Below, one piece after another: positions 43,901 through 51,399 of a DNA stretch of 64,000 nt (position 1 is the first letter of the stretch; each line of letters begins with the position of its first letter). The notes under the pieces were generated by a model. That model did no database searches and was not told the DNA's origin. It saw nothing but the letters and a program-made list of their open reading frames with translations. Source of the stretch: Nocardioides sediminis (GTDB lineage: Bacteria; Actinomycetota; Actinomycetes; Propionibacteriales; Nocardioidaceae); NCBI RefSeq assembly GCF_003047295.1, contig NZ_PZYZ01000001.1, positions 248,001-312,000 on the forward strand, in the 5' to 3' direction. A program made the position numbers and the translations under genes.

Positions 43901-44941
43901 TCACGCTCCCGGGGTGCTCAGCTTCTCCAGCCGCGCGGTCAGGAGCGGGACGCGGTGCGCGTTGCCGGTCAGCTCGACGTACTGGCGCCCGAAGATCGCG
44001 AGCAGCGCGTCGTCGAGGCGTCGTACGGCGCCGGCGGGGTAGCGGTAGCCCATCCGCCGGATGATCGCGTCCGGGTCGACGGAGGTGAGCAGGTCGGCCA
44101 GCTCGTCGAGGGAGGTGATGCCGAGCTCGAGGAGAAGCCCGGCGATCCAGCCGTAGTGGTCGGTGTGCGACCAGCCGGCGTCGGCGTACTGCCCGGCGAG
44201 GAACGCCGCGAGCTCCTGCCCGCTGATGCGGGGGTCGCTCGGGTCCTCCTCGTGCGGCTGCTGCCCGGCGGCCTCCTGGAGCCGTTCGCGGATCGCGGAG
44301 AACTCCTGGTCGGCGAGCTCGAGCAGCCCGGCAGCCAGCGTGAACCGCCGGTCCAGGTCGGGCGCGTGCTCGGCCGGGACCGTGCCCTTGTAGCGGATGT
44401 CGTGCTCGAACTCCGCCCAAGCGTGCTGGAGCACCGTCCGGACCTGCACGCTCGCACGGTGGCCGGCGAGGTCGTCGTACGACGCGGGGGCGGGGTCGTC
44501 GGGGGTCACGAGGAGGTGCCGGCTGGCGTAGCCGAAGCGTCCGGCCCGGGCGGTCTCCTGGCCGAGGTCGCGGTCGTCGAGCATCTGCATCTCGTCGTCG
44601 AGCAGCCCGGCGACGGCGGCGACGTCGGCGTGGACGTAGGTGATCACCCGGACCCCGACCTGGTCGGTGACCTGGGTGAGCGGGTCGGGGTAGAGCAGGT
44701 GGCCGTCGACGGTGCGCGCCGCCTTGGCGGCGAAGGAGGCGACGCTCTTGGTGCGGCCCTCGACGCTGAGGTAGTTGATGCCGGCGTCGTCGAGCATGGT
44801 CCGGATCAGCTCGACGAAGCGTGCGGTGACGGGCACCAGGCGGGGCTGGAGGGCGGCGTACTGCCGCACCGCCTCGCGGACCGGCTGGTCGTCGGGGGCG
44901 GTGAGGGTGCCGTCGGGGGCGGGTGCGTCGGACGTGGCCAC
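43901..44941 (-). CDS. GTP pyrophosphokinase family protein (small alarmone synthetase-like) with C-terminal extension
   Basis: A 346-residue protein. Residues about 20-230 form a RelA/SpoT synthetase domain: VEGRTKSVASFAAKAAR, DQVGVRVITYVHADVAAVAG, GRFGYASRHLLV and SVQVRTVLQHAWAEFEHDIR. No HD hydrolase domain, TGS or ACT is present. The extra C-terminal ~110 residues (helical, ending in a LLTARLEKL helix) are not part of the minimal enzyme. It probably makes (p)ppGpp-type alarmones under stress. GTG 44941 has a CAGGGT element 6 bases upstream. Confidence 0.88.
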   Translation of the reverse strand: MATSDAPAPDGTLTAPDDQPVREAVRQYAALQPRLVPVTARFVELIRTMLDDAGINYLSVEGRTKSVASFAAKAARTVDGHLLYPDPLTQVTDQVGVRVITYVHADVAAVAGLLDDEMQMLDDRDLGQETARAGRFGYASRHLLVTPDDPAPASYDDLAGHRASVQVRTVLQHAWAEFEHDIRYKGTVPAEHAPDLDRRFTLAAGLLELADQEFSAIRERLQEAAGQQPHEEDPSDPRISGQELAAFLAGQYADAGWSHTDHYGWIAGLLLELGITSLDELADLLTSVDPDAIIRRMGYRYPAGAVRRLDDALLAIFGRQYVELTGNAHRVPLLTARLEKLSTPGA

Positions 44942-44947
44942 GCGCCC

Positions 44948-44953
44948 ACCCTG
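44948..44953 (-). promoter_or_regulatory. -10-like element CAGGGT of the alarmone-synthetase gene
   Basis: CAGGGT on the minus strand ends 6 bases before GTG 44941; the first base deviates from TANNNT. Confidence 0.4.
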
Positions 44954-45209
44954 CCCTGTCGTGACGACGCGCGCACGCGGGACCCCACAGGTGGACCCCC
45001 GGACGCTCGACCGGGCCCCCTCGCGTCCACAGGAGGGTGCGCCGGCGTCGCCCTCCACAGCCGTACGCCGCCCGGCCGGCGTTGTCGGTGCGTCCCACGA
45101 GCGTGCCGGGCATGGCCTTCCACAGGCCCGCGATCCGCAGGGTTGGGGAGCCGTGGCCCGGGGGCACGATGCCGGGACAGCCCGCCGACCACGCCGCCGA
45201 GGAGCACTC

Positions 45210-45716
45210 ATGACGCAGGACGCCGACGACACCGCCACCCGCAGCCCCGGGACGTCCGCGGGACACGGACGACCTCGCCGCGAGCGGCTCCGCGTGTCGC
45301 CGCCCCTGCCGCCGGACGACCTCGTGTTCCTGGCCGGGTTCGGCCGGCACCCGGTGCCGGACCACGACGGAGGGCACGCCGTGCTGCCGCTGCGGATGGC
45401 GCGCATCTGGCCGGGGCAGCCGACGGGGCCGTGCCCGTGGGTGCCGTGCGCGAGCGGGTGCTGCCTGCACCTGGTGGGGCGGTCCAGCGGCTCCGCGGCG
45501 GCCCAGTGGTTGCGCTTCCTGCTGGCCGAGTTCCTCGAGCCCGCGCACGCCCTCGGCGGCACCGTCGAGGTCCCCGGTCCCGCGCCGGGGCACGCGCGCA
45601 CCAGGGCGGTGCTGATCGTGGACCGTGCCGACGTGTTCGAGGGCGAGGTCGACACCGGCGCCGGGCCGATGGGTCGCACGAGCGGCCTCGGGGCGGAGGA
45701 GCCGTGGTCGGGGTGA
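45210..45716 (+). CDS. Uncharacterised protein with Cys cluster
   Basis: A 168-residue protein with no recognised family. Residues 1-30 are charged and disordered. From about 30 the sequence looks folded: DDLVFLAGFGRHPVPDHDGG, then GPCPWVPCASGCCLHLVG (C-x4-C-x3-CC, about 73-85), then a helix AAAQWLRFLLAEFLEPAHAL and a final strand RAVLIVDRADVFEGEVDTG. The four cysteines could bind a metal or form disulphides. ATG has a GGAG ribosome-binding site. The 268-bp upstream gap contains four CCACAG hexamers. Confidence 0.7.
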   Translation: MTQDADDTATRSPGTSAGHGRPRRERLRVSPPLPPDDLVFLAGFGRHPVPDHDGGHAVLPLRMARIWPGQPTGPCPWVPCASGCCLHLVGRSSGSAAAQWLRFLLAEFLEPAHALGGTVEVPGPAPGHARTRAVLIVDRADVFEGEVDTGAGPMGRTSGLGAEEPWSG

Positions 45717-45741
45717 GTGCGCCGGCGTCCCGGTGCCCGGG

Positions 45742-46311
45742 TCAGCCGAGCACCCCCGCGGCGCGGGCCGGCTCGGCATACTCCGCGGCCAGCGTCGCGA
45801 CCGTGTGGTGGGCGTTGAGCCCGCTCGGGTTGGGCACCACCCAGAGCCGCGCCCCGCCCAGCGGTTGCGGCTGCTCGCCGACGACGGCGCTCGGGAGGCC
45901 GAACGCCTGTCGGTAGGCGGTGATGCCGGCGACCGCGACCACACGGGGGCGGAGCTCCCCGACGAGCGCGGTCAGTGCGGCGGCGCCCGCGCGCAGCTCG
46001 TCGCGAGTCAGCTCGTCGGCCCGGGCGGTGGCGCGGCGGACCAGGTTGGTGATGCCGATGCCCCGGGCGCGCAGGTAGTCCCGGTCCTCGTCGGTCATGC
46101 CGGCGGCAGGGTCGATGCGGCGGTCGATGATGCCCGCAGCCAGCAGCGCGGGATAGAAGCGGTTGACCGGGTGGGCGAAGTGCGTGCTGGTCGCGGCGGT
46201 CCACAGGCCCGGGTTGATGCCGACGAACAGCAGTCGCGGGTCCGGCCCGAGGAGGTCGGGCACCTCGGCGTCGCGGAACGACTCGAGCTCGGCACGGGAG
46301 AAGCGAGGCAT
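45742..46311 (-). CDS. mug: Mismatch-specific uracil/thymine DNA glycosylase (MUG-type)
   Basis: A 189-residue enzyme of the uracil-DNA-glycosylase superfamily, MUG/TDG branch. The active-site motif GINPG is at about 31-35 (asparagine activates water). NPSGLNAH near 161-168 is the minor-groove wedge motif. It removes uracil or ethenocytosine from mispairs. It is leaderless (TAGGCT 6 bases upstream) and convergent with the Cys-cluster gene, 25 bases away. Confidence 0.93.
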   Translation of the reverse strand: MPRFSRAELESFRDAEVPDLLGPDPRLLFVGINPGLWTAATSTHFAHPVNRFYPALLAAGIIDRRIDPAAGMTDEDRDYLRARGIGITNLVRRATARADELTRDELRAGAAALTALVGELRPRVVAVAGITAYRQAFGLPSAVVGEQPQPLGGARLWVVPNPSGLNAHHTVATLAAEYAEPARAAGVLG

Positions 46312-46317
46312 GCGGGG

Positions 46318-46323
46318 AGCCTA
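46318..46323 (-). promoter_or_regulatory. -10 element TAGGCT, leaderless start of mug
   Basis: TAGGCT on the minus strand ends 6 bases before ATG 46311. Confidence 0.55.
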
Positions 46324-46417
46324 GGTCTCGCTGCGTGCCGTGCCGACGAGTGCTGTGCTGACCGGCGCCGGGCCGGCCGGCGGGAACGACTGCGAGCCGG
46401 CGGTCGTCCCAGTCATC

Positions 46418-47023
46418 ATGAGGCACATGCTGAGCACCCCGGTCCGGTCCGTCCTGGCGACCACCCTCGCGGCCGCGCTGGCCGCCGCGGCCTTGGCAGG
46501 GTGCGGCCAGTCGGACGGTGGGGAGACGTCCGACCGTGCGGCCGAGCCGACCGCGAGCGACACCTCGACCGTCGAGCCAGGGGAGGGGACGACCCCGGGA
46601 CCGGGCGACTCGGCGAGCGCGACCGGCGGGGAGGGCGCGACGTCGACCGGTGCGGGGACGGTCCTGCCGACGGGCGACGCGGCGACCACCACGACCGCGC
46701 GCATCATCACCGCCTCCAACGCCGACGGCGAGACCAGCCCGCGTCCCGTGCCGCTCACCGACTCCGCCTCGGTGCGGGACTTCGTCGCCACGATGGGAGC
46801 CGACCTCGGCCCTCGGGTGCGCGCGGCCGTGCGCCAGACCGACGTGCCGCCCGGGCAGACCCTGATGGGCGCGATCGTGTCGGTGGGCTGCGACGAGCCC
46901 ACCGGGGTCGAGGTGGTGCAGACCTTCGACGGCTACGAGGTGACAGCGGTGCTGCCCAAGTCGGGCGTCCAGTGCGTCGTCGCGATGACCTCGGTGGCGC
47001 TGTTCCAGGTCGAGAGCCCCTGA
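46418..47023 (+). CDS. Small lipoprotein of unknown function
   Basis: A 201-residue lipoprotein. Lipobox LAGC follows an Ala-rich signal helix (Cys near 29). A low-complexity Ser/Thr/Gly/Glu linker covers about 30-80. The C-terminal 110 residues look like a small folded domain (SVRDFVATMGADLGPRV, MGAIVSVGCDEPTGVEV, VQCVVAMTSVALFQV) with two Cys that may form a disulphide. ATG 46427 three codons later is an equal alternative start. Confidence 0.8.
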   Translation: MRHMLSTPVRSVLATTLAAALAAAALAGCGQSDGGETSDRAAEPTASDTSTVEPGEGTTPGPGDSASATGGEGATSTGAGTVLPTGDAATTTTARIITASNADGETSPRPVPLTDSASVRDFVATMGADLGPRVRAAVRQTDVPPGQTLMGAIVSVGCDEPTGVEVVQTFDGYEVTAVLPKSGVQCVVAMTSVALFQVESP

Positions 47024-47043
47024 GCCGGAGACGCGCCACGCAC

Positions 47044-47080
47044 GCGGGGCCCTGAGGAGCAGCGCTCCTCAGGGCCCCGC
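47044..47080. terminator. Strong bidirectional hairpin between convergent genes
   Basis: A perfect 17-bp stem (47044-47060 with 47064-47080) has a 3-base AGC loop. It lies between the stop of the lipoprotein gene (47023, plus) and that of the phosphodiester glycosidase gene (47104, minus). No U-tract. Confidence 0.75.
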
Positions 47081-47103
47081 GGCTCGTCAGCCCGGCGCGG
47101 GCG

Positions 47104-48534
47104 TCAGGGCGTCGTCGTCGGGGTCGTCGGCGGCGGGGTGGGCGTCGGCGTCGGGGTCGGCGTGGGCGTCGGGGTGGGCGTCGGGGTGGGCGTCGGGGTC
47201 GGCACCACCGGCGGCGTGATCGGCGGGAACGGAGCGTCGTAGTAGATGCCGACGCCGTTGGCGACCTTCCGCTCGTGGCCGTCGGACGGCTCGTTGATGA
47301 TGCCCATCTCGCCGGTCAGCAACCGCGAGTACATCGTCGAGGAGCCGCCACCGTCGAGGTTGAGGGCGTTCTCCGCGCCGAGCGCGGTCATCATGGTGGC
47401 CAGCTCGACCATGGTGAGGCCGCGGCTGGCCGACGTACGGCCGTCGACCACGAGGAACAGCAGGCGGTTGGTGTCGGCGTCGATCCCCACGGCGGTGCGC
47501 GGGTGCATGAGGCGGTCGTTGATGACCGTCCGCACCCCGTCGAGCAGGATCGAGCGGTCGCCCGACACGGCCATCGTCGCGCGCGGCTTGGTCTTGTACT
47601 TGAACCTGAGCTTGCGGCCGACCTTGAGCTGCTTGAGCAGCTTGGCCGCGGAGCCGCGGCCGACCAGGACCTGGCCCTTGACCTTGCGACCCTTGGACAG
47701 CACCTTCTGGTTGGACTTGATCCGGCCGTTCACCACGACGACCTCGCGCGCGTCCTTGTCGCCGTCGGTGACCGAGTAGCCCTTGGTCCAGCCCCAGTCT
47801 GAGGTGTAGAGCCCGATGGTGTCGTCCTCGACGGTGGCGGCGTTGAGGCCGGAGACGGGCCAGCGCGGGCGCTGTCGCAGCTTGGTCCGGGTCACCATCG
47901 GACCGACGTGGTAGCCGGTGCTGTCGAGGTAGAAGGTCGCGTTCTCCGGGATCCACCCGGTGGCAGGGCCGTTGACGACGCCGCGCTCGCGGTCCACGGC
48001 CGGCCCGAGGGCCACGCCGGTGTCGGAGATGTCGAAGAAGTCGCCGTTGACGGCGCCGATCACGCCCTCCCTGGCCCCGAGCTTGCTCACGGTCTGGCGG
48101 CGCACGGCGTACTTGTGGCCGAGGTGGTCGATGCGGATGTTGGCGGCGTTGAGGTCGACGGTGAGCAGGTTGGCCCGGACCGGTCCCCGCGCGTCGACCT
48201 GGTCCCACTCCCGGACCTGGATGCCGGGGGCGATGTCGTAGGTGACGTCGGTGACCACCCGGGCCTTGCCGCGGCGCCCGGCCGGCCAGGGCTCGGCGAT
48301 CTCGCCGCGCACCCCGTCGGAGGTCTGGCCGGGCGTGCGCAGCACCGTCCCGGGGTCCGCGAGCGCGCGGCGCTGGGCCGGCGTGAGGCGCTTGCCCGGC
48401 CCCGGGCGGTCGGCGGCGACCGGGGCGGAGCCGCCGTCGTCCGGGGCGGCGCTGGTCGGGGTGGCGCCGACGACGAGCGCGCACGCGAGGGCACCGGCCG
48501 TGGCGGCCGCGGTCAGTCGGTTCGAGGCAAGCAC
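47104..48534 (-). CDS. Secreted phosphodiester glycosidase (NAGPA-domain) protein with Pro-Thr tail
   Basis: A 476-residue exported protein: signal peptide (about 1-30, cleavage after TSA). The NAGPA/DUF2233-type core has GVIGAVNGDFFDIS (about 158), TAVGIDADTNRLLFLVVDGR (about 348) and ALNLDGGGSSTM (about 392). The family cleaves GlcNAc or related sugars from phosphodiesters. The C-terminus is a (PT)n tail of about 30 residues encoded by near-perfect hexamer repeats, perhaps a wall-spanning spacer. GTG 48534 is preferred because TACTGT lies 7 bases upstream; GTG 48543 is possible. Confidence 0.85.
   Translation of the reverse strand: MLASNRLTAAATAGALACALVVGATPTSAAPDDGGSAPVAADRPGPGKRLTPAQRRALADPGTVLRTPGQTSDGVRGEIAEPWPAGRRGKARVVTDVTYDIAPGIQVREWDQVDARGPVRANLLTVDLNAANIRIDHLGHKYAVRRQTVSKLGAREGVIGAVNGDFFDISDTGVALGPAVDRERGVVNGPATGWIPENATFYLDSTGYHVGPMVTRTKLRQRPRWPVSGLNAATVEDDTIGLYTSDWGWTKGYSVTDGDKDAREVVVVNGRIKSNQKVLSKGRKVKGQVLVGRGSAAKLLKQLKVGRKLRFKYKTKPRATMAVSGDRSILLDGVRTVINDRLMHPRTAVGIDADTNRLLFLVVDGRTSASRGLTMVELATMMTALGAENALNLDGGGSSTMYSRLLTGEMGIINEPSDGHERKVANGVGIYYDAPFPPITPPVVPTPTPTPTPTPTPTPTPTPTPTPPPTTPTTTP
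47107..47205 (-). repeat. Pro-Thr codon repeat (low complexity) at the 3' end of the glycosidase gene
   Basis: Tandem six-base units (plus strand GTCGGC/GTGGGC alternation) encode the Pro-Thr tail. The run is likely to vary in length between strains by slippage. Confidence 0.7.
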
Positions 48535-48541
48535 GCGCTCC

Positions 48542-48547
48542 ACAGTA
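48542..48547 (-). promoter_or_regulatory. -10 element TACTGT of the phosphodiester glycosidase gene
   Basis: TACTGT on the minus strand ends 7 bases before GTG 48534, which decides that start over the one three codons earlier. Confidence 0.4.
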
Positions 48548-48553
48548 AAGGGG

Positions 48554-50137
48554 TCAGCGTGACAGGAGGGGCAGGTGTGCCTGAGTTTCTTCGATCGTGA
48601 CCACCCCGGGCGTGCGGCTGGACATGCCGACGAAGGTGTCGCTCAGTGCCGAGACGAGCAGGTAGAGCCGCTGCCCGGCGGGCACGTCGACGGCCACCGA
48701 CGGCAGGGCCACGCGACGTTCCTGGCCGACGACCGGGCCCGGCTCGTCGACGGGGAGGACGTTGTTCTGCACCAGGGTGGCGTCGGCCGGGCTGGTGCCC
48801 ACGGCGAGCCCGTAGAAGGCCCGGTTGTGCACTCCGAGCGCGGTGAGGGAGCCGGTCAGGTGGGGTGTGCCCGCGAGCCGCAGGGGCCCGGGCGCGATCT
48901 CGTACGCGATCGGCGCTCCTGCCGCGGTCGGGCTCACGACGGTGCCGACCGGGAGGGCCTCGGTGGGCTCGGGCGAGCGGACGGTGGTGCACGTGGACGC
49001 CGGCGTGGCGAGGTGCAGCCGGCCGTAGCCGCGCAGCCCGGTGCGCCGACCCTTGAGCTGCTCGTCGAAGAACCGCCTGCTCAGGGCCTCGAAGTCGCCG
49101 CCGGCCAGCCGCTGCGAGCAGGGGTCGGAGGTCACCGAGATCCCGCGCGGCAGCAGGCCGGGCAGCACGTGGCCGCCGTTGTAGGCGACGAAGATGCTGT
49201 CGCGGCGGGCCCGGGGCGTCAGCGCCCGGCGCCAGTTGGCCAGCCCCTGCTCGAGGGGGAAGAGCGTGTCGGTCGTGCCCTGCCCCAGCAGCACCGGGAT
49301 CGACAGGCGGCGGCCCTGCGCGACGTGGTGGGCCGGGCCGTTGCGGCCGAAGAACTCCGGCATGTCCTCGGTCCCCGGGACCGAGCCGTCCGGCCAGGTG
49401 CCGGTGGCCGCACCCTCGGCGAGCGCCTTGTAGACGCGCGGCGGCAGCGCGTCGGTCGGCACCGCGGCCGCCGAGAGGGCCAGGGCCCACTCGGTGCGCA
49501 CGACCCCCTCGGGGGCGAGGCTCTGGTTGAGGTCGTGCCAGGTGATCTCGGGTGCCATCGCGTCGAGCACCGGCTCGCCGCGCCGTTCCAGGCTCGTGAA
49601 GGCCGCGAGGAACTGGTAGCCGCCGCCGTAGGACCCGCCGATCGCCCCCAGCCGGGGGTCGCCCGGCCCGTCCTGCCGGACCCAGCGCAGCCTGCTCATC
49701 AGCCTGATCAGCCGGGCCACGTCCTTGCCCTCGACGGCCGGGTTCTCGACGTACGCATGACCGCCGGACTCGCCGAAGCCCCGCTGGTCGAAGGACAGCA
49801 CGCCGTACCCGCCCTCGAGGAACGTCGCGAAGGCCGCCGGGTCCTTCGTCCGCGAGCCGCCCCAGCCGTGGCTGTGCCAGATCATCGGGACCGGGCGCTT
49901 GCGCGAGGCGCCCTCGGGCTTGAACAGCGAGTAGCAGATCTGCACCGGCGTGCTCGAGCCCGGGTCCGGGACCGAGGCGAGGCAGTCCTCGACCACCTTG
50001 ACGCCCGCCGGTCGTGCCGCGGCGGCCGACCAGGCGGCGACCGGCGCGAGGGCCGGGGCGGCGTACGACGAGGGTGTGACGGGGCCGGCGACGGCGAGCA
50101 ACGGGGCGATGAGCGCGAGAGCAGCGAGCTTCCTCAT
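48554..50137 (-). CDS. Exported alpha/beta hydrolase (X-Pro dipeptidyl-peptidase/CocE-like)
   Basis: A 527-residue exported hydrolase. Signal peptide about 1-27. The alpha/beta core has the oxyanion segment WHSHGWGGS (about 87-95), DQRGFGESGG and the nucleophile elbow GGSYGGG (167-173, Ser169). A late Asp/His pair is expected near GTTDTLFPL and YNGGHVLPG. The C-terminal ~130 residues are a beta-sandwich like that of CocE and X-Pro peptidases. GAGGAGG precedes the ATG. Confidence 0.88.
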   Translation of the reverse strand: MRKLAALALIAPLLAVAGPVTPSSYAAPALAPVAAWSAAAARPAGVKVVEDCLASVPDPGSSTPVQICYSLFKPEGASRKRPVPMIWHSHGWGGSRTKDPAAFATFLEGGYGVLSFDQRGFGESGGHAYVENPAVEGKDVARLIRLMSRLRWVRQDGPGDPRLGAIGGSYGGGYQFLAAFTSLERRGEPVLDAMAPEITWHDLNQSLAPEGVVRTEWALALSAAAVPTDALPPRVYKALAEGAATGTWPDGSVPGTEDMPEFFGRNGPAHHVAQGRRLSIPVLLGQGTTDTLFPLEQGLANWRRALTPRARRDSIFVAYNGGHVLPGLLPRGISVTSDPCSQRLAGGDFEALSRRFFDEQLKGRRTGLRGYGRLHLATPASTCTTVRSPEPTEALPVGTVVSPTAAGAPIAYEIAPGPLRLAGTPHLTGSLTALGVHNRAFYGLAVGTSPADATLVQNNVLPVDEPGPVVGQERRVALPSVAVDVPAGQRLYLLVSALSDTFVGMSSRTPGVVTIEETQAHLPLLSR

Positions 50138-50193
50138 GGCCTCCTCAACTGCGCGGACGGCGTGAGGTCACGCGTCGTGGCCGTGACGGCTCG

Positions 50194-50199
50194 TAGGGT
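50194..50199 (+). promoter_or_regulatory. -10 element TAGGGT, leaderless start of the DNA methyltransferase gene
   Basis: TAGGGT ends 6 bases before GTG 50206. Confidence 0.55.
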
Positions 50200-50205
50200 G
50201 CGGTC

Positions 50206-51399
50206 GTGACCGGGCGGCCCTGCAACACCTTCGTCGAGGCGGACAACCTCGACGTGCTGCGCTCCCTGGAGCCCGGGAGCGTCGACCTCGTCTACACCGA
50301 CCCGCCCTACAACACCGGCAACGACTTCGCGTACGCCGACCGGTTCCGCGCCGCCGACGGCGCCCGGGCCGGCCGGCACGAGGCGTGGGCGCGGATGATG
50401 CGACCGCGGCTGGAGGCGGTGCGCGACGTGCTCTCGGAACGGGGCGCGCTGTTCATCAGCATCGACGACAACGAGGCGGCCCGGCTGCGGCTGCTGCTCG
50501 ACGACGTCTTCGGCGAGGAGTGCTTCCTGGCCCAGGTCGTGGTCAACCTCAACCCCAAGGGCCGCCAGCTCGGGCGCGGCTTCGCCACCAGCCACGAGTA
50601 CGTGCTGGTCTACGCCCGCGACCCGCGGCGGTGCTCCGTCGACGCCACCAGCGCCGACCACGTCGACGAGGCGGACTTCCCGCTGACCGCCGCCGACGGC
50701 CGGCGCTTCCGCCACCTGCCGCTGCGCAACACCAACAAGAAGTTCAACCCCCTCACCGCGCGCACCCTGCACTTCCCGCTGTACGGCGACCCGGCCAGCG
50801 GGCGGGTCGCGACCGCGGCCTTCGACGGGGCGGTCGAGGTGCTGCCCGTCTTCGGCGACGGGCGGCCCGCGGTGTGGCGCTGGTCGGCGCCGCTGGTGGA
50901 CGAGCGCCCCGACGACCTGGTGTGCCGCACGATCCAGGGCAAGCTGGGGGAGCGGGTCGACGTCTTCCAGCGCGACTGGTTGCACCGCGACGGCGGGCGC
51001 CGCAAGAAGCTGCGGACCATCTGGCCCAGCGAGGAGATCGGCTCCACCGACACCGCCGTCGCGGAGCTCAAGGACCTGGTCGGGCACGTCTTCGAGTCGC
51101 CCAAGCCGACCGGCCTGGTGCGGCGGATCCTCTCGACGATGCCTCGCGACGCGACGGTGCTCGACCCGTTCGCCGGCAGCGGCACCACCGGGCACGCGGT
51201 CGTCCTGGCCAACGCCGAGGACGGCGGCACACGCAGCTGCCTGAGCATCAACTCGCCCGAGCCGACCCGCACGGGCTCCAACGCCGACCTGGCCGGCCTG
51301 TCCACGGTCGCGGCCATCACCCGCGCCCGGCTCGCCGCGGTCGACGCCCGCCTCGGGGGCGGGTTCAGCGAGTTCCCGTGGCCCGCTCCAGCGCCGTGA
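50206..51399 (+). CDS. Orphan beta-class DNA (adenine-N6 or cytosine-N4) methyltransferase, type III Mod-like
   Basis: A 397-residue methyltransferase. The catalytic motif TDPPYNTG (31-38) precedes the SAM-binding FAGSGTTGHA motif (about 322-331), the beta-class order used by type III Mod subunits. The segments FISIDDNEAARLRLLLDDVF and FESPKPTGLVRRIL are also Mod-like. It is shorter than typical Mod proteins (about 550-650), mainly in the target-recognition part. No Res or other nuclease gene is next to it, so it appears to be an orphan. Its last 35 bases overlap the convergent WS/DGAT gene. Confidence 0.9.
   Translation: MTGRPCNTFVEADNLDVLRSLEPGSVDLVYTDPPYNTGNDFAYADRFRAADGARAGRHEAWARMMRPRLEAVRDVLSERGALFISIDDNEAARLRLLLDDVFGEECFLAQVVVNLNPKGRQLGRGFATSHEYVLVYARDPRRCSVDATSADHVDEADFPLTAADGRRFRHLPLRNTNKKFNPLTARTLHFPLYGDPASGRVATAAFDGAVEVLPVFGDGRPAVWRWSAPLVDERPDDLVCRTIQGKLGERVDVFQRDWLHRDGGRRKKLRTIWPSEEIGSTDTAVAELKDLVGHVFESPKPTGLVRRILSTMPRDATVLDPFAGSGTTGHAVVLANAEDGGTRSCLSINSPEPTRTGSNADLAGLSTVAAITRARLAAVDARLGGGFSEFPWPAPAP

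Noticed and set aside
43901-44941. Alarmone synthetase as half of a toxin-antitoxin pair
   Set aside because: No small antitoxin gene overlaps or adjoins it on the same strand.
44981-45127. Four CCACAG hexamers as DnaA boxes / replication origin
   Set aside because: Only part of the TTGTCCACA consensus is matched and no dnaA, dnaN, parA or gidB genes are near.
50206-51399. A complete type III restriction-modification system
   Set aside because: Only the methyltransferase is present; the neighbours are a hydrolase and a WS/DGAT gene, with no helicase-nuclease subunit.
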